From positions 682,001 through 746,000 of the forward strand of contig JAJKFH010002485.1 of assembly GCA_023333565.1 (NCBI GenBank): a stretch of 64,000 nucleotides of DNA. Reading direction: 5' to 3'. This DNA is from Puffinus mauretanicus (taxonomy: Eukaryota; Chordata; Aves; Procellariiformes; Procellariidae). The notes beneath the pieces are model-generated. The model was not told where the DNA came from and did not search any database. It saw only the letters and a list, made by a program, of their open reading frames with translations. The number at the start of each line of letters is the position of its first letter. The stretch's first letter is position 1. The translations under genes and the position numbers were made by a program. Positions 23,401 through 36,590 of the stretch are shown here, one piece after another.

Positions 23401-26400
23401 AACAGAGCACAAGGCCTAATAGAGCAGAAAGCCTGTGGCCTAACTCTATTGCTTAATCGAGGTTATATATATTAATAACAGAAACTGCAAAGGTAGCAGA
23501 AATTGCAAGTAGGGACAGGCAAGATCAAAATGGCTCTGGCAAAAGTTATTTTAGTCAGGTAGGGTTTTTTTTATTTATTGCTTGGGACAAAGTATGAACG
23601 CAAGCTAAAATTGCAACAGCAAATAACCCCAGAGCGTGGCGAGTTATACTTAGCTAGCATTAGGGTAATGTCATGTCGAAGCAGAATATTTGTGGTTAGC
23701 TAAAGTGACAAAAATACAGCTGCACTGGTATTAATCCTGTATTAATCTTGTAAAGGGATGGGATTTTGAGAAATAGAAGTCTTTGGAAGGGATCTACCTG
23801 CTTCCTCTGCATAGACCAGTTTTCTCTTTTTAGGCATTAACTGAAATTGTTATTCTGATTTTGTTGTTGATAACCCGGCTAAGTAGAGAGCTAAGCTTTA
23901 CTGCTCACTTATCTGTGAGTTTTATGAGTTTATTTGAAATCCTTGTAATAGCCCTTAAATTCTACTCATCATTAGAGGTCCCAGTTCGGGAGTTTTACTG
24001 ATGTTTTAATAACTGGTTAGTAATTCAGGATATGTTTTTAAAGATGCAGCTTGCTGGCTAAATCTTTTCAACTGCAATGTGAAAATCTGAATGGATGTAA
24101 TGTGAATTCATAAAACATCGTCCTAACTCAGGAGAGGATGAAATGTATGCTTCGAGTTACGTGAGTACATAGATAGAAGTTGAATGCTTTAAAATCTATT
24201 GTATATATTTTAAAAACATACCCTGGGTTGAAAGAGGTAGTATAATTGCAGGTAGTATAATTCTATTCTGCAGAGGGCAGTAGTATATATATGCATGTAT
24301 CTAATGCATAAATATGAACAATATTAGTATTATTATAAAGTCACTTTCACTTGAAAAAACGTGACAAATCGTGTAGTAAATAGCTGTTATTCAATATGGC
24401 TACAAAATTTGTTCTTGCTGAGTTATAAACACGAAAATGCTAATATTTGAAGTAATTTGCTGTAGAAATAGGCTAAATTGGATCTGCGTGAAGGCAGTCA
24501 GCCCTTGCAATTTATGCAGTGCTGTTATATGTTATACAAATTAGATTAGAACTGTAAGGTATTTGCAAGTTCTAACTTTTCTTTTCTTGGTATAGGAGAG
24601 GTGTAATAAACTGACCTTGAGAAGGGGCCTTATATATTTGAAGCAGAATAGCAATGCTCATGTTTTTACTCTCTACTAAGGGGTTAATGCGATCCCATTC
24701 TGTTGTCATCTCTTATTTATTCTGCATTTATTTTAATTCTTCATTTCCCTGGGAAGTACTTAGGTGAGAAATGTTGGTAGTGAAATGGAGACAGCTTGGG
24801 TAGGTCTAGAAACCCTTGAGCTTACATTGCTGGGCATAACCTTTCTAACTAAATAACTACTGAGCAACATTTGCACTCAGTGGAAATTTTTCCAATGGTA
24901 AAAGGGGAGAAATCATGATCTTCAAGGTGTTTATAGCTTTGGCCAGTGTCCTTTTTCCCTTTTCCAGTTTCCACTCATGTCACTGTGCCTTTGGATCTTT
25001 TTTCCCCCAGACAAACACACTCTGTTTAAAAACTGTCTGCACCACAGTTCTTTGAAAAACCGGTGGCTGTTTGCCTCAGAACTTCTATTTTCTGGATTAT
25101 TTATTTTCTTATTATTACTGGATTCATGGTTATTGTGTTACTGGATTACAAAAACAGACTGGTGATGAATACTGGGGTGTTCATGACTTTTCCCCCCAGG
25201 GAAATACAGTGCCAAAATGTGATTTCCTTTTAGGGAGGCAAATGTTGCAGGTGTCTGTTGAGTTTTCAAAGGGAAATTACAAAGCAAACTTGCCTCATTC
25301 GTGCCTACATGGTCATTTTGAAAATTGTAGCATGGGTATCCAACACGGATGTTCTAATTTTATCTCAGGTATCAATCCTTGTGGAATTAAAGTATTGCAG
25401 AGGGAAATGCTATTTGATTTGGAGTATGTGCCTTAGATTGTATCCTCTATAGTTTAAGTGAGGTAATTGGTGAGAAGATATTGCATAGCCAGCTGTTTCA
25501 CATAGCTTCCCCTACAGCCTCAGCTGCTGTGGGATGAAACAGCACTTGGTGGGGGGATTTTCAAGATGATTCATGCTGTAGCAGGATAAGAACATATTTT
25601 AGACAGCAGTACAAAAGAAAAATATACAAGATATTTAAGGTGTTGGTGCTGTTACTGCCACGTTCTGACCAACTAGAGATACTGATATTTGCTCGAGTAG
25701 AGGCTTTCTGGTAGTAATCTATCTGATTTCTGAGTTAGTTTATTGGCTGTTCAAAGTCATTAACAGTTACTTCTGTAGAAGAAAAACTCTTATAGTCTCC
25801 ATCCTCCCTTGATTTTCACTCACAACACTATCTAGCACAGTGAATGCATACTCCAGTTTGTTTCTGTTTTGGTTTGTTTCTGTTAAAAGACATGCAAATT
25901 CTGGTCAGTACAGTGCTATGAATCTACCACATTATTTTTAATTAGGTTTCTTAAAAAATGGAGGAAAGGAGAAACTGGGTTATTCCAGGTAGCTTGAAGA
26001 AACATTTTAAGACCAGCGGCTATCACAGGAGAAGTAGGAATGCTCTGGTAAAAATGAGAATATGCAGATAGTTATTTGGACTGCTGTATTCCTCTTTTTG
26101 ACATGCGTTTGGGTACTTGCCTGCTAGTCAGCTGCTTCTCCACAAGGCAAGGGAGGACATTTCCCTCTTGCCTGTGTAAGCCACAGAGGCAGGAGAAGAA
26201 GATGGTGAGTGGCTCTACCTTAGTCTTGGGGAACAGGTAGGGCAAATGGCTTCCTTCTCATGGAGCTATTCCTTGTTGATCAGGTGAGAAGGAGAGGAGA
26301 AATACTAAGGTTTAACAATCAGATATGTGTGCAAATTGACTGAGTCTTCTGGATGGACTGTCCATTTAGAGTAAGGAAATCATTCATGTTCCTTGTCCTC

Positions 26401-29400
26401 AGTGTGACTACAAGGTGACTGATAAGTTGTCACTGAGGTTGGTCTTGCAAAAGAAACACTTGAAAACTGGAGGAAGTACCTTCATATTTACATGGCTAGT
26501 GAGCGATGATAAGATCATTGACGTTTTTTCCAAGTGTTGGTCAGCCTGAGCTAGGTTTAAGTTACACATTTAACATATGCATCCAAAAAGGAATTTGAAA
26601 ACTGGGTCTCGATACCAGCGGACATTAGAATTAAAAAGAAAATGGAATCAGTCATTTGATGTTACTTTGTTTTGTTTACAACATAATATCCTAAGCTGGT
26701 AACAATATGATACAGTGTAATGTCATTGCAACAAGATACAGTGCAATATTAACATCTTCAAGTTTTCTAGCTAAAACATACCAATATCACACAGATTGTG
26801 TCTTTCATTTTGTGTTGCACGAGTTTTCAGTTGTTGGCAAACACGGGTAAAATCAGAGGAACTTGCAAAGAAATTAAAGAGTATGAATAAGTATCGTTAA
26901 AGAACAAGCTACAGTAGCTTTAGAGTGGATGGCTTACTTGGAGGCCCAGATTGCACAGTGATCAAAGTTGTCTTGTTCATGGTAGCTTGCTGTTTTATTT
27001 GTGCTTAGAGGTGCTGATTTGTGCTCTTTATAAAACGTATTATTTCTCAGGGTGATTGACTGGGGAAGTCTGATACATTCAGTGTGCTAACCGCACGCCA
27101 GGCACTGGAGGCTGCGTGCAGCGTAATCCTCTTGCAGCCATCTCATTATTGGAGTTTTTACGTGACAGTGAAGTAGAGCACGTAAGCCAGAAAAATTTCT
27201 ATTGACTTCAGTGGATATTGGCTTATGCACCGAGAGGTTAATTGTAATAATCAAAGTCAATAAGAGAGAAGACAACAGAGAAAAACCTGGGAATGAAAGT
27301 TTTACCACAACTTCCCTGACTCCAGACGTATAAAAAGCCTGTGCAATGCTGACCTCTCCCTGCATATGACCCATTCGGGTTTGATGTAAAAGCCTTAGCT
27401 GAGGAGCCACAGGTCCAGCCTGCACCCACTCTGCAGCTAGAGAGAGATGTGTTTTTCTCAGAGCTGTCAAACTATTGCCATTCATAAGCAGTATATTTAT
27501 ACAAATTAATTTTAAGAGATGCAAAAAAGTTGAGTTTGCCCACAGGTAATACATTTGGACTTCAACAACGTGAAAAATTTAAGAGCTAGTGAAAAGAAAG
27601 AGAGAGAGCGCAAGCCATATTTTTTCCTTATATTTAATGAAGCACTATGAATTTCTGGCTCTTTGGGAAAGGTGTATTACTAAGAGTCGTTAATGGAACC
27701 TGGGCTTAAAATACACTCTGAATTGCTGACTGAAGAAATGTCTATGTAAAACTTAATGTTTTCCTTTTTGTGAATATTTTAGAATCTTTAAAAAAATTTT
27801 TGAAGAGAAAAAAAATCAATGTTACACTTCTTACCATTTGCTTTAAAAAGGATTTTCCACTTGCTCATTTCCAGAAGGTCATCTCTGAGATGTACAAGCT
27901 AGCCCTTCATTTAGGTCTCCTCTTACATTCATATTTAACTTTCTTTCATTCTGTGGCCTTTATTAGCTGAGCTCAAGGAGCTTGTAGCACATTTTAAACA
28001 GCAACACTGGGAGGATGTAAATGCAGAATAATGTATCAGGACTCAAATTTGCATGGTCAAATGTCAAAAAAATTAGGCCTTCCCCAGAACCATGTCAAGA
28101 GAAATAACATAAGTGGCCAGCTCAACAGCAGGCATGCCATTATCAGTTAGTTCAACCTGTCATCACTGACTGGGAGTGGAAGCAGTGGTCATTAGCTTTA
28201 ACTCTGCCGGGGAAGGTTGCGCTTCTTTTTATTTTATTATATATATTTTACGCCATCTGACAGTATTTCACAGAGCACCACAATGTTATGGTTTCCTCCT
28301 TGACAGGGGAAGGAGGGGGAGGTGCAGGTGAGGGAGCAGAGAAGAACACTTGCAATCATCTGTTGTCAGCTGGAGGGGGCAGGAATTGCATTGCCTTTCG
28401 GATAAATACTCATTTAGAGTAATCACTTTATTTCAGCCCTGTAATGACATTAACAAGCTTGGAATACAGGGAATTACATGAGTCAGAACAAATAATTGAA
28501 TATTCCACTGCTGGGGAATGCAGCCCAAGTCTGACTTAATGCCATGCCATCTCTGAAGCCAGCACTAGCATGCAATTAGATAATAAGCTTAAACAGCATA
28601 TAATTGGCACTACTAGTATGAAAAACATACTATTAATTGTTAAATTCTTACTTGCTTGTAACTTTCATGAATTAAAAGTATCTTGCATGTCTTTTTAAAC
28701 AAAAAGAACTAGAGGAAACATTTCAGTAAGTTTTTAAGAAAACAAGGGTCGCTAGCGAAGAAGAGGGGAAGAACTGGAGTCCAGGATCAAGAAAGAATAA
28801 CTTCAGCATGAAAAACTACGACACTTTTTGGTTTTTTCTGAAAGCATTTGATTGAGAAAAGGATGAGAATTATTTAATATATCAAATGCTATCATATTTC
28901 ATATCCAAAGGGAAAGGTCCTAATTTGTCCTTTTTTCTTCAATACATTTGGTCAGTTCACTGTTTTGTCTCCAGATATTTTTACCCCACAAACTGTGATC
29001 TCACATCTCTCAGCCTGTTTTTCAGTCACTCATTGTTCTTGGGATGTGGTTAATAATGCAAAGGCCTTTTAATAGAAATATGCCAAAGTATCCAAAACTA
29101 CTCTGGGCTCTGGCAAACAAGGAAGCAGAGGAATCTTAAAGTGATTGATTAACACACCACCTCATAATGTGTCTGATTTATCACCAAACTCTAGGTTTAA
29201 TTTTTGACACATTCTTACAACATCCCAAGTCAATATAATTTGGCAAGTTCCATCATTTTAAGCATCAACTAAACTGACTTAATCCATCAAATTATATACT
29301 CTATGGTAGAATATTAAAAGGATTCAGTTGCATATAGTGTATACATTGAATGATTTGATAGCAGTTACCACAGGCAGCGCAATTCCTCAAGTATGTGCCA

Positions 29401-30800
29401 GTTTAGGTAAAGAGTAACGTTGGACAGATAGAATGTGAATGCAGAAGCAGCATCGTCTTCATCACCTACCTAGATTAGCTCTGAAAATCACAGTCTTATC
29501 CAACAGATAACACATTAAATTTGCAACACTTGAACTAAACACAGCAGAGAACTTCTCACACTTACTGTAAAGATGAACAGATTAGGCCATCTTAAACCTA
29601 AAATCCTGTTCTGGATCTTTGGCCATTGATTTCAGCAGCGTTGGAGCTTCCATATAATTAAAACACTAATTGGTACTGCAGTTGCCATTTGTTTTTCTCA
29701 CCAGTCTATCATCAGGCCACCGCTGACCCTTCTGTTGAGACCTGAGCAAAGTACTTTTCTGTGGGAACGTGGCAGGCCTAGGGAAGGGCTCCTTTTTCTA
29801 GAGGGGCTTTGTGGGGAAGCCCAGGCCCTGTGCGGCCGTTCAAGCTGGCAGGTAGGCTTTTTCTTCCAAAGGAGAGAGGAATCCAAGCTGATGGGGAATT
29901 GTGGGTTCTGATAAGTGAAGCTTTGCATGGCTAGCTGAGTCTCAGAGATCTGAGACTGGTCATGTTGAACACTTATTTCTGTTTTCTTAACAGAAGAGAA
30001 TGACCCCACCTCTTGCTTTCCCGAAGATAAGGCATTCTGGGTGATCGTACTTCAGATTATCGCTGGCATTTGGAAAATGTGACCCATGTGTTTGACAAGT
30101 TGGCTTGAAGAAAAGTTGACTGTAAAGTAGCAAGCACAAGCGTTAGATTAGGAGGTTAGGTGAAATATCTACTATAAAGGGATGTAGTTGATCCCTGTAT
30201 AGAATCCGGGTATGCCGCTCCTGTAATGGTGTAGCTTTGAAATATATGAAGCTCTTTTAAAAGGAAATATTTAGTGCATTGCCACTAATTAGTAATACAA
30301 TTTTAATCACATTTACATTATGATTTTTACTCAACAGATGGCATACTTTCAAGTACTTCCATTTATTCTATCAATAAGAATACCTGCAAACCTCATCTCT
30401 CTTAATTTTAATAATGATACCGCAATTAGAGAATGCATTAGAATTGACTTATTTAACAAAATTTAGCTTACTAAAATAATATTAACATTTAAAAACATTG
30501 CAATTACTATCAGCAATCTGAACATTTATATTAATTTTCTGTAATGGTCTACCTGTTTGTATGTGTACTCGTTCCAAGAAAGCAATATTTTTAGTATATT
30601 AGTATTATCCATGCATGTGCCAGGATTTTATACTATTATGCTGGTTCAGTTGTTTCACCTTGGAGCTGTACTAGCACCCCTGAAGAGGCAACTAAAAATG
30701 TTAATTTATGCCAGAGTAGGAATTTGCAAATATTAGGAGGTGCCTCTTGAAGAAAGGTAAATGAATGCAGCACTGGTTTCCATGTCACTTCCTAAGTATT
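23401..30800. other. AT-rich DNA, no recognisable gene
   Basis: No gene, RNA gene or transposon is recognised in more than 7 kb. The words ATTGACTTCAGTGG at 27201-27214 resemble old amniote repeats. The stretch 28500-28620 looks like unique, non-repetitive sequence that could be conserved. The 103-codon minus ORF at 29698-30009 has no recognisable domain. Confidence 0.5.
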
Positions 30801-31392
30801 TGTCAGGTCTCTGAGTGCACCCACTCCCCTCTGCGGGTTTGGCAGCCTGGGCTCAAGGTCAGTGCTGATCTGGTGCAGCTGCGTGGCCTTGGATCCAACT
30901 GCTGTGAAAGAAGTTGTGTGAGAAAGAGCTGGGAGAACTCTTGTTGGGGTTTGTTCCGTTTTGCTTGAGTGCTGTATTTAAGCTCAGACCCTTGCTCCTT
31001 GCTGCTGCCTGACCTTTATTGCAGCTATGCCTGTGCTTGACCACACACCCCACTGAGCCAAGCACCAACTTGTGGACTTAACTGCCTGGTTTGGCTGTGG
31101 ACCTGCCTCAGCATTACAGACTCATCCAGTAGCCTGGACTCTTGCTTCTGACTGCTGCCACTAGACCTGCTTTACTCTTCTTTTTTAGGTTCTGCAGGTC
31201 TGTGCCCTTGCTGGTGAAGCCTCTGCCTGCCTTGCTGCCTGGCTCCCCTTCCCTTATGGAGCAGCCAGCCCTTGCTGCTCCTGTTGGTTGCCTTGGACCT
31301 TCTTGAGCCCTGAGCCAAGCACCGTGGAGCCTGGCCTTTGGGCTGTGCAAAACCTTTCCCCCACCTCGCAGTCTGCTCTCAGGGTCCTGACA
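30801..31392 (+). mobile_element. Solo LTR of an endogenous retrovirus (family B)
   Basis: The 592-bp block starts TGTCAGGTCTCTG and ends GGTCCTGACA, giving 7-bp inverted termini (TGTCAGG / CCTGACA). It is flanked by near-matching 5-bp duplications, GTATT before (30796-30800) and GCATT after (31393-31397). It is GC-richer than its flanks. A TATTTAAG box at 30975-30982 supports plus orientation. No gag, pol or env sequence adjoins it, so it is a solo LTR. It was recognised from its ends and duplication; the family name is unknown to me. I see no AATAAA poly(A) signal. Confidence 0.85.
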
Positions 31393-31805
31393 GCATTCCT
31401 AAATCCTTAACAAAGCAGATAATAACTTTTATAGCAATGTAAGTTTGAGAATGACTTCAAAAAGGCCTGCTAGTGCCTTTCCATTCGTAGATAAATACGT
31501 CTAACCCATCCCTTACATTTTCTCCAAAAGCTTTTATGACTGAGATTCTGCAGCCTCTCAGGCAACTTTTTCCGGAGTGGAACAGTTCTTAAAATTTTGC
31601 CAGAGCTAATCTGAGTGTCTTCTGCTACCATTGAAGCTGATTATTTTTTGTTTCCCTCTCACTGAATATGAAAGAGTATTGGTAATTTTATGTTTTACTA
31701 CAAATCATACAATATTTTTAGAGATTCTCCTCAGTACTTTTTTGCAAGGCTGCACAAACATAATTCCTTCCACCTGTCTTCACAGTCCATGTTGACTAAA
31801 CCTGT

Positions 31806-31921
31806 CACCGTTCTTCTCCTGAGCAAGAAGCACCGTTCTTCTCTTGAGCACATCTCTCATTTCTCTGCTTTCTAGAAGTATGGTGCTAGCCATACTTTCT
31901 AGAAGTACGGGAACTAGCCAC
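31806..31921. repeat. Two adjacent short tandem duplications
   Basis: CACCGTTCTTCTCYTGAGCA occurs at 31806 and 31831 (period 25 bp, one mismatch). CTTTCTAGAAGTA occurs at 31868 and 31895 (period 27 bp) within two diverged copies. The two duplications lie next to each other but have different units, so they are independent slippage or repair events in a local hotspot. Confidence 0.85.
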
Positions 31922-33277
31922 TGTGTTCCAGCCAAGGCTGACTGAACACAGAGTAGAATGATCTTTATCACTTTGGTCATGTATATGACAGTCCTACCAG
32001 TATATGCTAAAAAAGATTTTCCTTTCACAGCAGCAACATCACAATGTTGAGTCTGTCAATTTATGGACCATAATAACTCCTCGCTGCTCTAGCCGTGCAG
32101 TTATTCTTTATATCATATTGTGCACTTCACTTCTTCAGGCCGCAATTCTTTGCATTTGCCTATTGAATGTCTTCCTGACTTATTAAGTTCATTTTAATAC
32201 CACTTCTATCTCTGGTGTGATGCCTTCCAGGTCAGTGACATCTGCAAACTGGTAATTTTTTTTTGTCTGCCATTCAAATTAAAGTGTTGAACAGAGTTTG
32301 GCCAAAGACAAACTTTGAAATGTATTCCCAATCTGACACGGAAATTCCTAATGCGCATGTTTTTTACCAAGTGAGTGGTCACCCTATTGTAACTTAATCT
32401 CCACTGCCTTTGCTGGTTCACTTACAAGACTATCATGAGGGAGAATACCAAGTTTTAGAAAAATAAGTATATCACATCTGCTGCTTCTCTTTTTCCATTA
32501 TGCCAGTTATGCTATCAAGGAAGATAAGCAGCTCGAACTGACACTACAGGTTCTTGATGTGTTGCCAAATTCTTTGTTTTGTATATGCTTAAATGCTGAT
32601 TGCTTAATATGTAGTTGTAAGGTCTTGAAATTGGGCTGTTTTGTAGTTCCCTACATCTTCCTTTTCCTTCCTTTTAGATACTCTGCTTCACTTTTGCTAC
32701 TCTACCAATCTCTCCAAGTTCTCAAAAATGAGTGGTTTAGAGATCGCACTGACTCCTAAATGTTTCGGGGCACTGTTTCCTCACCAGGGAAGCCAGTTTC
32801 TCACCAGGCGGTGAGAGATAAGGCGGCAGGGATATTCTCAGGTGACAGGGATAAGGTACGGATTCTGAGCTAGGAAATAATTGCCAGACATTCATTCTTG
32901 TGGTAAAGGAAGTACAGCAGCCATGCTGAGACTGAGATAGCAAGGAAGGAGGAGCAAGGAGCTTTCCCTGCAGAAGTCCAGAATGGTGCTAAATTTCTCA
33001 GATATGATTTGATTACAGAAAGATTAGCAATGTCTTCTCAAATGATTTCTGGCAGGCTCTGTAGATTTGAATACATGTAATTTATTCTTCTCACTTTTTT
33101 TTTTTTTTTGGTGGGTCTGGTATTCTGTCTTTGATGAGAATTAATTATATTTAAGTTTTAGGAATGACTGATGTTATTATGAAGAGGTAGACCATGCTCC
33201 CTTTAGGGGAACTGAAGAGAAGATTCCTGGAGAGGGAATTAATCTTTCCTCCCTTCTTTTGTTTTGACATTTTTCAG

Positions 33278-33348
33278 AGGAGAAGCCACCTACGTGTGCA
33301 GTTGTTGAATGTTCTGATTCCCTGCTATTTCTCCACCTCTCCCCTGCG
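33278..33348 (+). other. Candidate 71-nt exon (splice signals only)
   Basis: A strong 3' splice site precedes it: a pyrimidine-rich tract and TGACATTTTTCAG ending at 33277, AG-free back to about 33234. A good donor GCG|GTAAGC follows at 33349. Two of the three phases are open, reading RRSHLRVQLLNVL... or EKPPTCAVVECSD.... The length of 71 is not a multiple of three, so inclusion would shift frame. That suits a noncoding or poison exon better than a constitutive coding one. No homology is recognised, and chance is a real alternative. Confidence 0.2.
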
Positions 33349-36300
33349 GTAAGCAACCAGAGCAGCTTTGCTTCCTGCTTATCCTCTGATAATTCAGCAT
33401 TCAGTGGACTAATAATATGGGTATTGAGGAAGCCTGGAACAGAGAGTCTGCTTGCTGACAAAGCATAAATAAGCTTTAGCTCGGTACTGACAGACAGATG
33501 TGTATAGCAGCTGGATCTGAAAGAAGATTTGGAGTGCTCAGCACTCGTTTGAAGGCTGCATCCGTATATGGTTTTCATGTCTGGATGAGCAGCATTTTGT
33601 GTTGTCAAATACTGCATGGGAGAGAGAGGGAGATATTATGGCAACATTTGGTGCTTAGCTGCGAGAAGGCACTGATGCCAGAAAATATTTCAACATCAAG
33701 AATAGCTACATTTCTGTACAGGCTTGAATAGGACCCAAGGGGTCCAAACATCAGATTCTTGTTTTCACTCTGTGACTTGTGGAATAGCGGAAAAGGGACA
33801 TCAACACAGGACCAGAGGAGTTTTAAATTTATAAGTTAAACTTCCTTTTTATTCGGCGTCACCTGTACTGTGTAGTGTTAGGCATGATTCGTTATGAATC
33901 TTCTCTGGCTGTTCAGCTGTTGGTTATTATAGATTACTTCTTAAAGAGAAGGAGCTTTTGCTCTACAGACTTTGTTTATTGCTAAGGTGACTATACCCTC
34001 ACAAATGCAAGTAGCTAGACTGATCACATGCCACAATGTAAGCAGGGAAATAACAAATTTTAATTTCATATCTGAAGACAGGATGATTTTTGATGCTGCT
34101 GTGGTTTTCGACAAGAATATCAACATTTTAAATTGAAAGATACGTTATCTTAGAGTGCTGTTATGGCTGGAAGAGCCAAGGTTTTTTTTAACTTCTCTTC
34201 ACCATAGAGGGAAGTGACAGCAGACTCTTTTCCTTCTTTCTCCAAGATGGGAGTAAAACCACCATTTCTTTATAACTCCCCAGATGGTCTTGGCAGATTC
34301 TAGTGGTTTGTTCATCAGGTAGCCTTGTCCACCGCCACAGTGGAGGAACGGCAATGTGACCACAGACCCGGTTCCCTTTCCAACTTTCTGAAGTATCATT
34401 GCAGCGGAGACTTGCAGAGTGGTTCTGCCTGTCTGTGTCCCCATACAGTAAGCTGGAGGTCGGGGGGGGGGCGCGCCATCGTTCACTGATCTCTGTCTGG
34501 CATTAGGAGGGCTGTGGCAGCTGGTGTCCCCTCCAAGGAAGGAGTTTTACGGATCAGTGGCGCTGTGAAATTATGAGGATTAGAACAATAAAAGGAAAAG
34601 TTTGTTGTTTTGTTTTAAAGAGGTCGAGGATAATGATTCTAAAAACTTAAGAAACCTTAAATGAAGAGATTTGAGTGATCCCTGAATGAAAACAAAGCTG
34701 CCATAGGACTCATAGGAAAAGTCATGCCTACTGTGTTTAATAATGATTCACCCAGTATTTACCTTTCTTGACGATAATCATAAAAAATACTCCAAATACA
34801 AACTAGTTTCCAGCTGGGAAAGAGGAATAATACATTTGTATGTTTACAGTACATCAGCAAAGAAGCATATCAACTTAAAACCAAAAAATTATCCAGTTCC
34901 ATGATAGAAACAATATGCATATAATGAATATGGAGCGCTCTGTGCTCACAGGGACTTTGGATACATTTCTAAATAAGGGCTGGTATTTTCATGGAAATGG
35001 CAATTTTTACATCAGTATCAGACTGGCAAAGGGCTGGTGAGACGAGAAACCCTCCTGATGCATTTGCCCAGACAGATGTTTAAGAAGAAGACATTTCAAA
35101 GACATCTGCATCTCCGTGGCATTCTGAGGTTGTGCTGGCTCATGGCTGTTCTGCCCGCTGGTTCAAAGGAGGCTGACAAGGCAGATAAGTACAACATTTG
35201 CTTTACCTGCTCTTCTATTTTTCCTCACCTCGTGGTTTATTTTAAACATTTCTCTGACCTTGAGAAGGCTCAGGAGACAGGATTTTAAATGTTGCAGTCC
35301 TCATTCTATCAGGTTGAGTGACCCAGTGCATATTCCTGCAAATGTCTTTGATATGTCATCCTTTAAAAACCTGTATATAAATATCTTTCATGTCTGTACC
35401 TTAACATAGGTGCTGCTTCTTCCACTTTTTTTTGCAAATTTATGCAAAAACATAAGCCAGCTTTCTTCCTTTCTCTTTTCCTGTAAGCAGAAGAGTTTTA
35501 TAAAACATACAATACTAAACCCCCTGCTATTAAGTTGTTACCTATAGATTCTGAAGAGATGCAATATTTGTCATGTTCATAATTTCATTAAAGATATTTT
35601 CGTCCTCTTCTCTAGTATAGATCTATGGAACATCAAAACTACTATTATGTGAGTCATGGTCTGTTTTGTATAAATTATCCCTGGCATTACAAATTTCATG
35701 CTGTGGCAGTGTTACCTATCAGGTTTGTCATGATTTGAAGTGGGTGGCTTTGCACAGGAACTCCAACACATGTCCATGGAGTTCAGGGTAAAAGGTGTTC
35801 AGACATAGTGATTTTATTTAGCCTAAAATCCAGACCATTATTAAACTTGATTAAGATTCAGCAGACTGCTGTTCAATCCTACTGATTTCAGTGTTATGAT
35901 TTGTCCCCTTTGAGATCCCCATATGTTAACCTAGAAACCATGTTTACAGATTGTAATCCTTTGTTCTCTTCAGGCCTGAGCAATCAGATTACAATACACC
36001 AATTTTAAAGAGACTTGTTGTTTAAAACTGAACACATTTGAGGCAAGAATTTGGGACCAAATTTCTTGTTACTATTTTTCCATTGACTTGTTGAACAGTT
36101 GTTATAGACAAGACGTTGCTAGGTGGTCACAAGGTGAATAGTCCTCAAGAAGAGTTGTGCAGCCTGAAGAGGTTTTCTGTTAAAAATAACTATTTTTCCA
36201 TTTGTTTCCCATACATTCTGATGTAGAAGTGCTGTTTGGGGACAACTCTGATAGCTGTAGGGTCCTTGGAGTTTTAGTTTGTGATGGACGCATAGGCAAA

Positions 36301-36565
36301 AGTTCCCAAGGAATGGATCACAATGAGCATCCAACACCCTGAATATTTAGTGACATCTTCTGAGTGCACAAAATCAGATGTTAATATTGAGAGAAGAGAC
36401 TCTTCCCTCCACAGCCCTTCCAGTTCCAAACAGAGGTAGGACATCCAGAGTTTTTTAAACCTTGATAGAACTGGTTTCATACTACAGATAAGTTTATATT
36501 AATAAATACAATAGGGCCAGGATTCTAGTCCTTTAAGCTGTATATTATTCATTTTGTATTGCTGC

Positions 36566-36590
36566 AAAAAAAAAAAAAAAAAAAAAAAAA
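36566..36590. repeat. Poly(A) run, 25 bases
   Basis: Twenty-five consecutive A follow GCTGC. I do not see a processed pseudogene or SINE body upstream that would make it a retroposition tail, and no flanking direct repeat is obvious. Confidence 0.95.

Larger units (their letters stand above)
31393..36565. other. Unique and AT-rich DNA, no recognisable gene
   Basis: It contains two short tandem duplications (31806-31921), a 15-T run (33095-33109), a candidate 71-nt exon (33278-33348) and a 10-G run beside a GGCGCGCC site at 34462-34477. The ORFs (146 codons minus at 33177-33617 is the longest) show no recognisable domain. Confidence 0.5.

Noticed and set aside
24220..24290. let-7-like text (GAGGTAGTATAATT) suggesting a microRNA
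   Set aside because: The match to let-7 stops after about eight bases and no foldback of suitable length is evident.
27087..27554. 155-codon minus-strand ORF
   Set aside because: No recognisable domain; composition looks like random translation of moderately GC-rich noncoding DNA.
28365..28384. Second CTCF-like site (GCTGGAGGGGGCAGG)
   Set aside because: It has the A-G-GGGG-C-A-G half, but the upstream CCA-type positions do not match, so it is weak.
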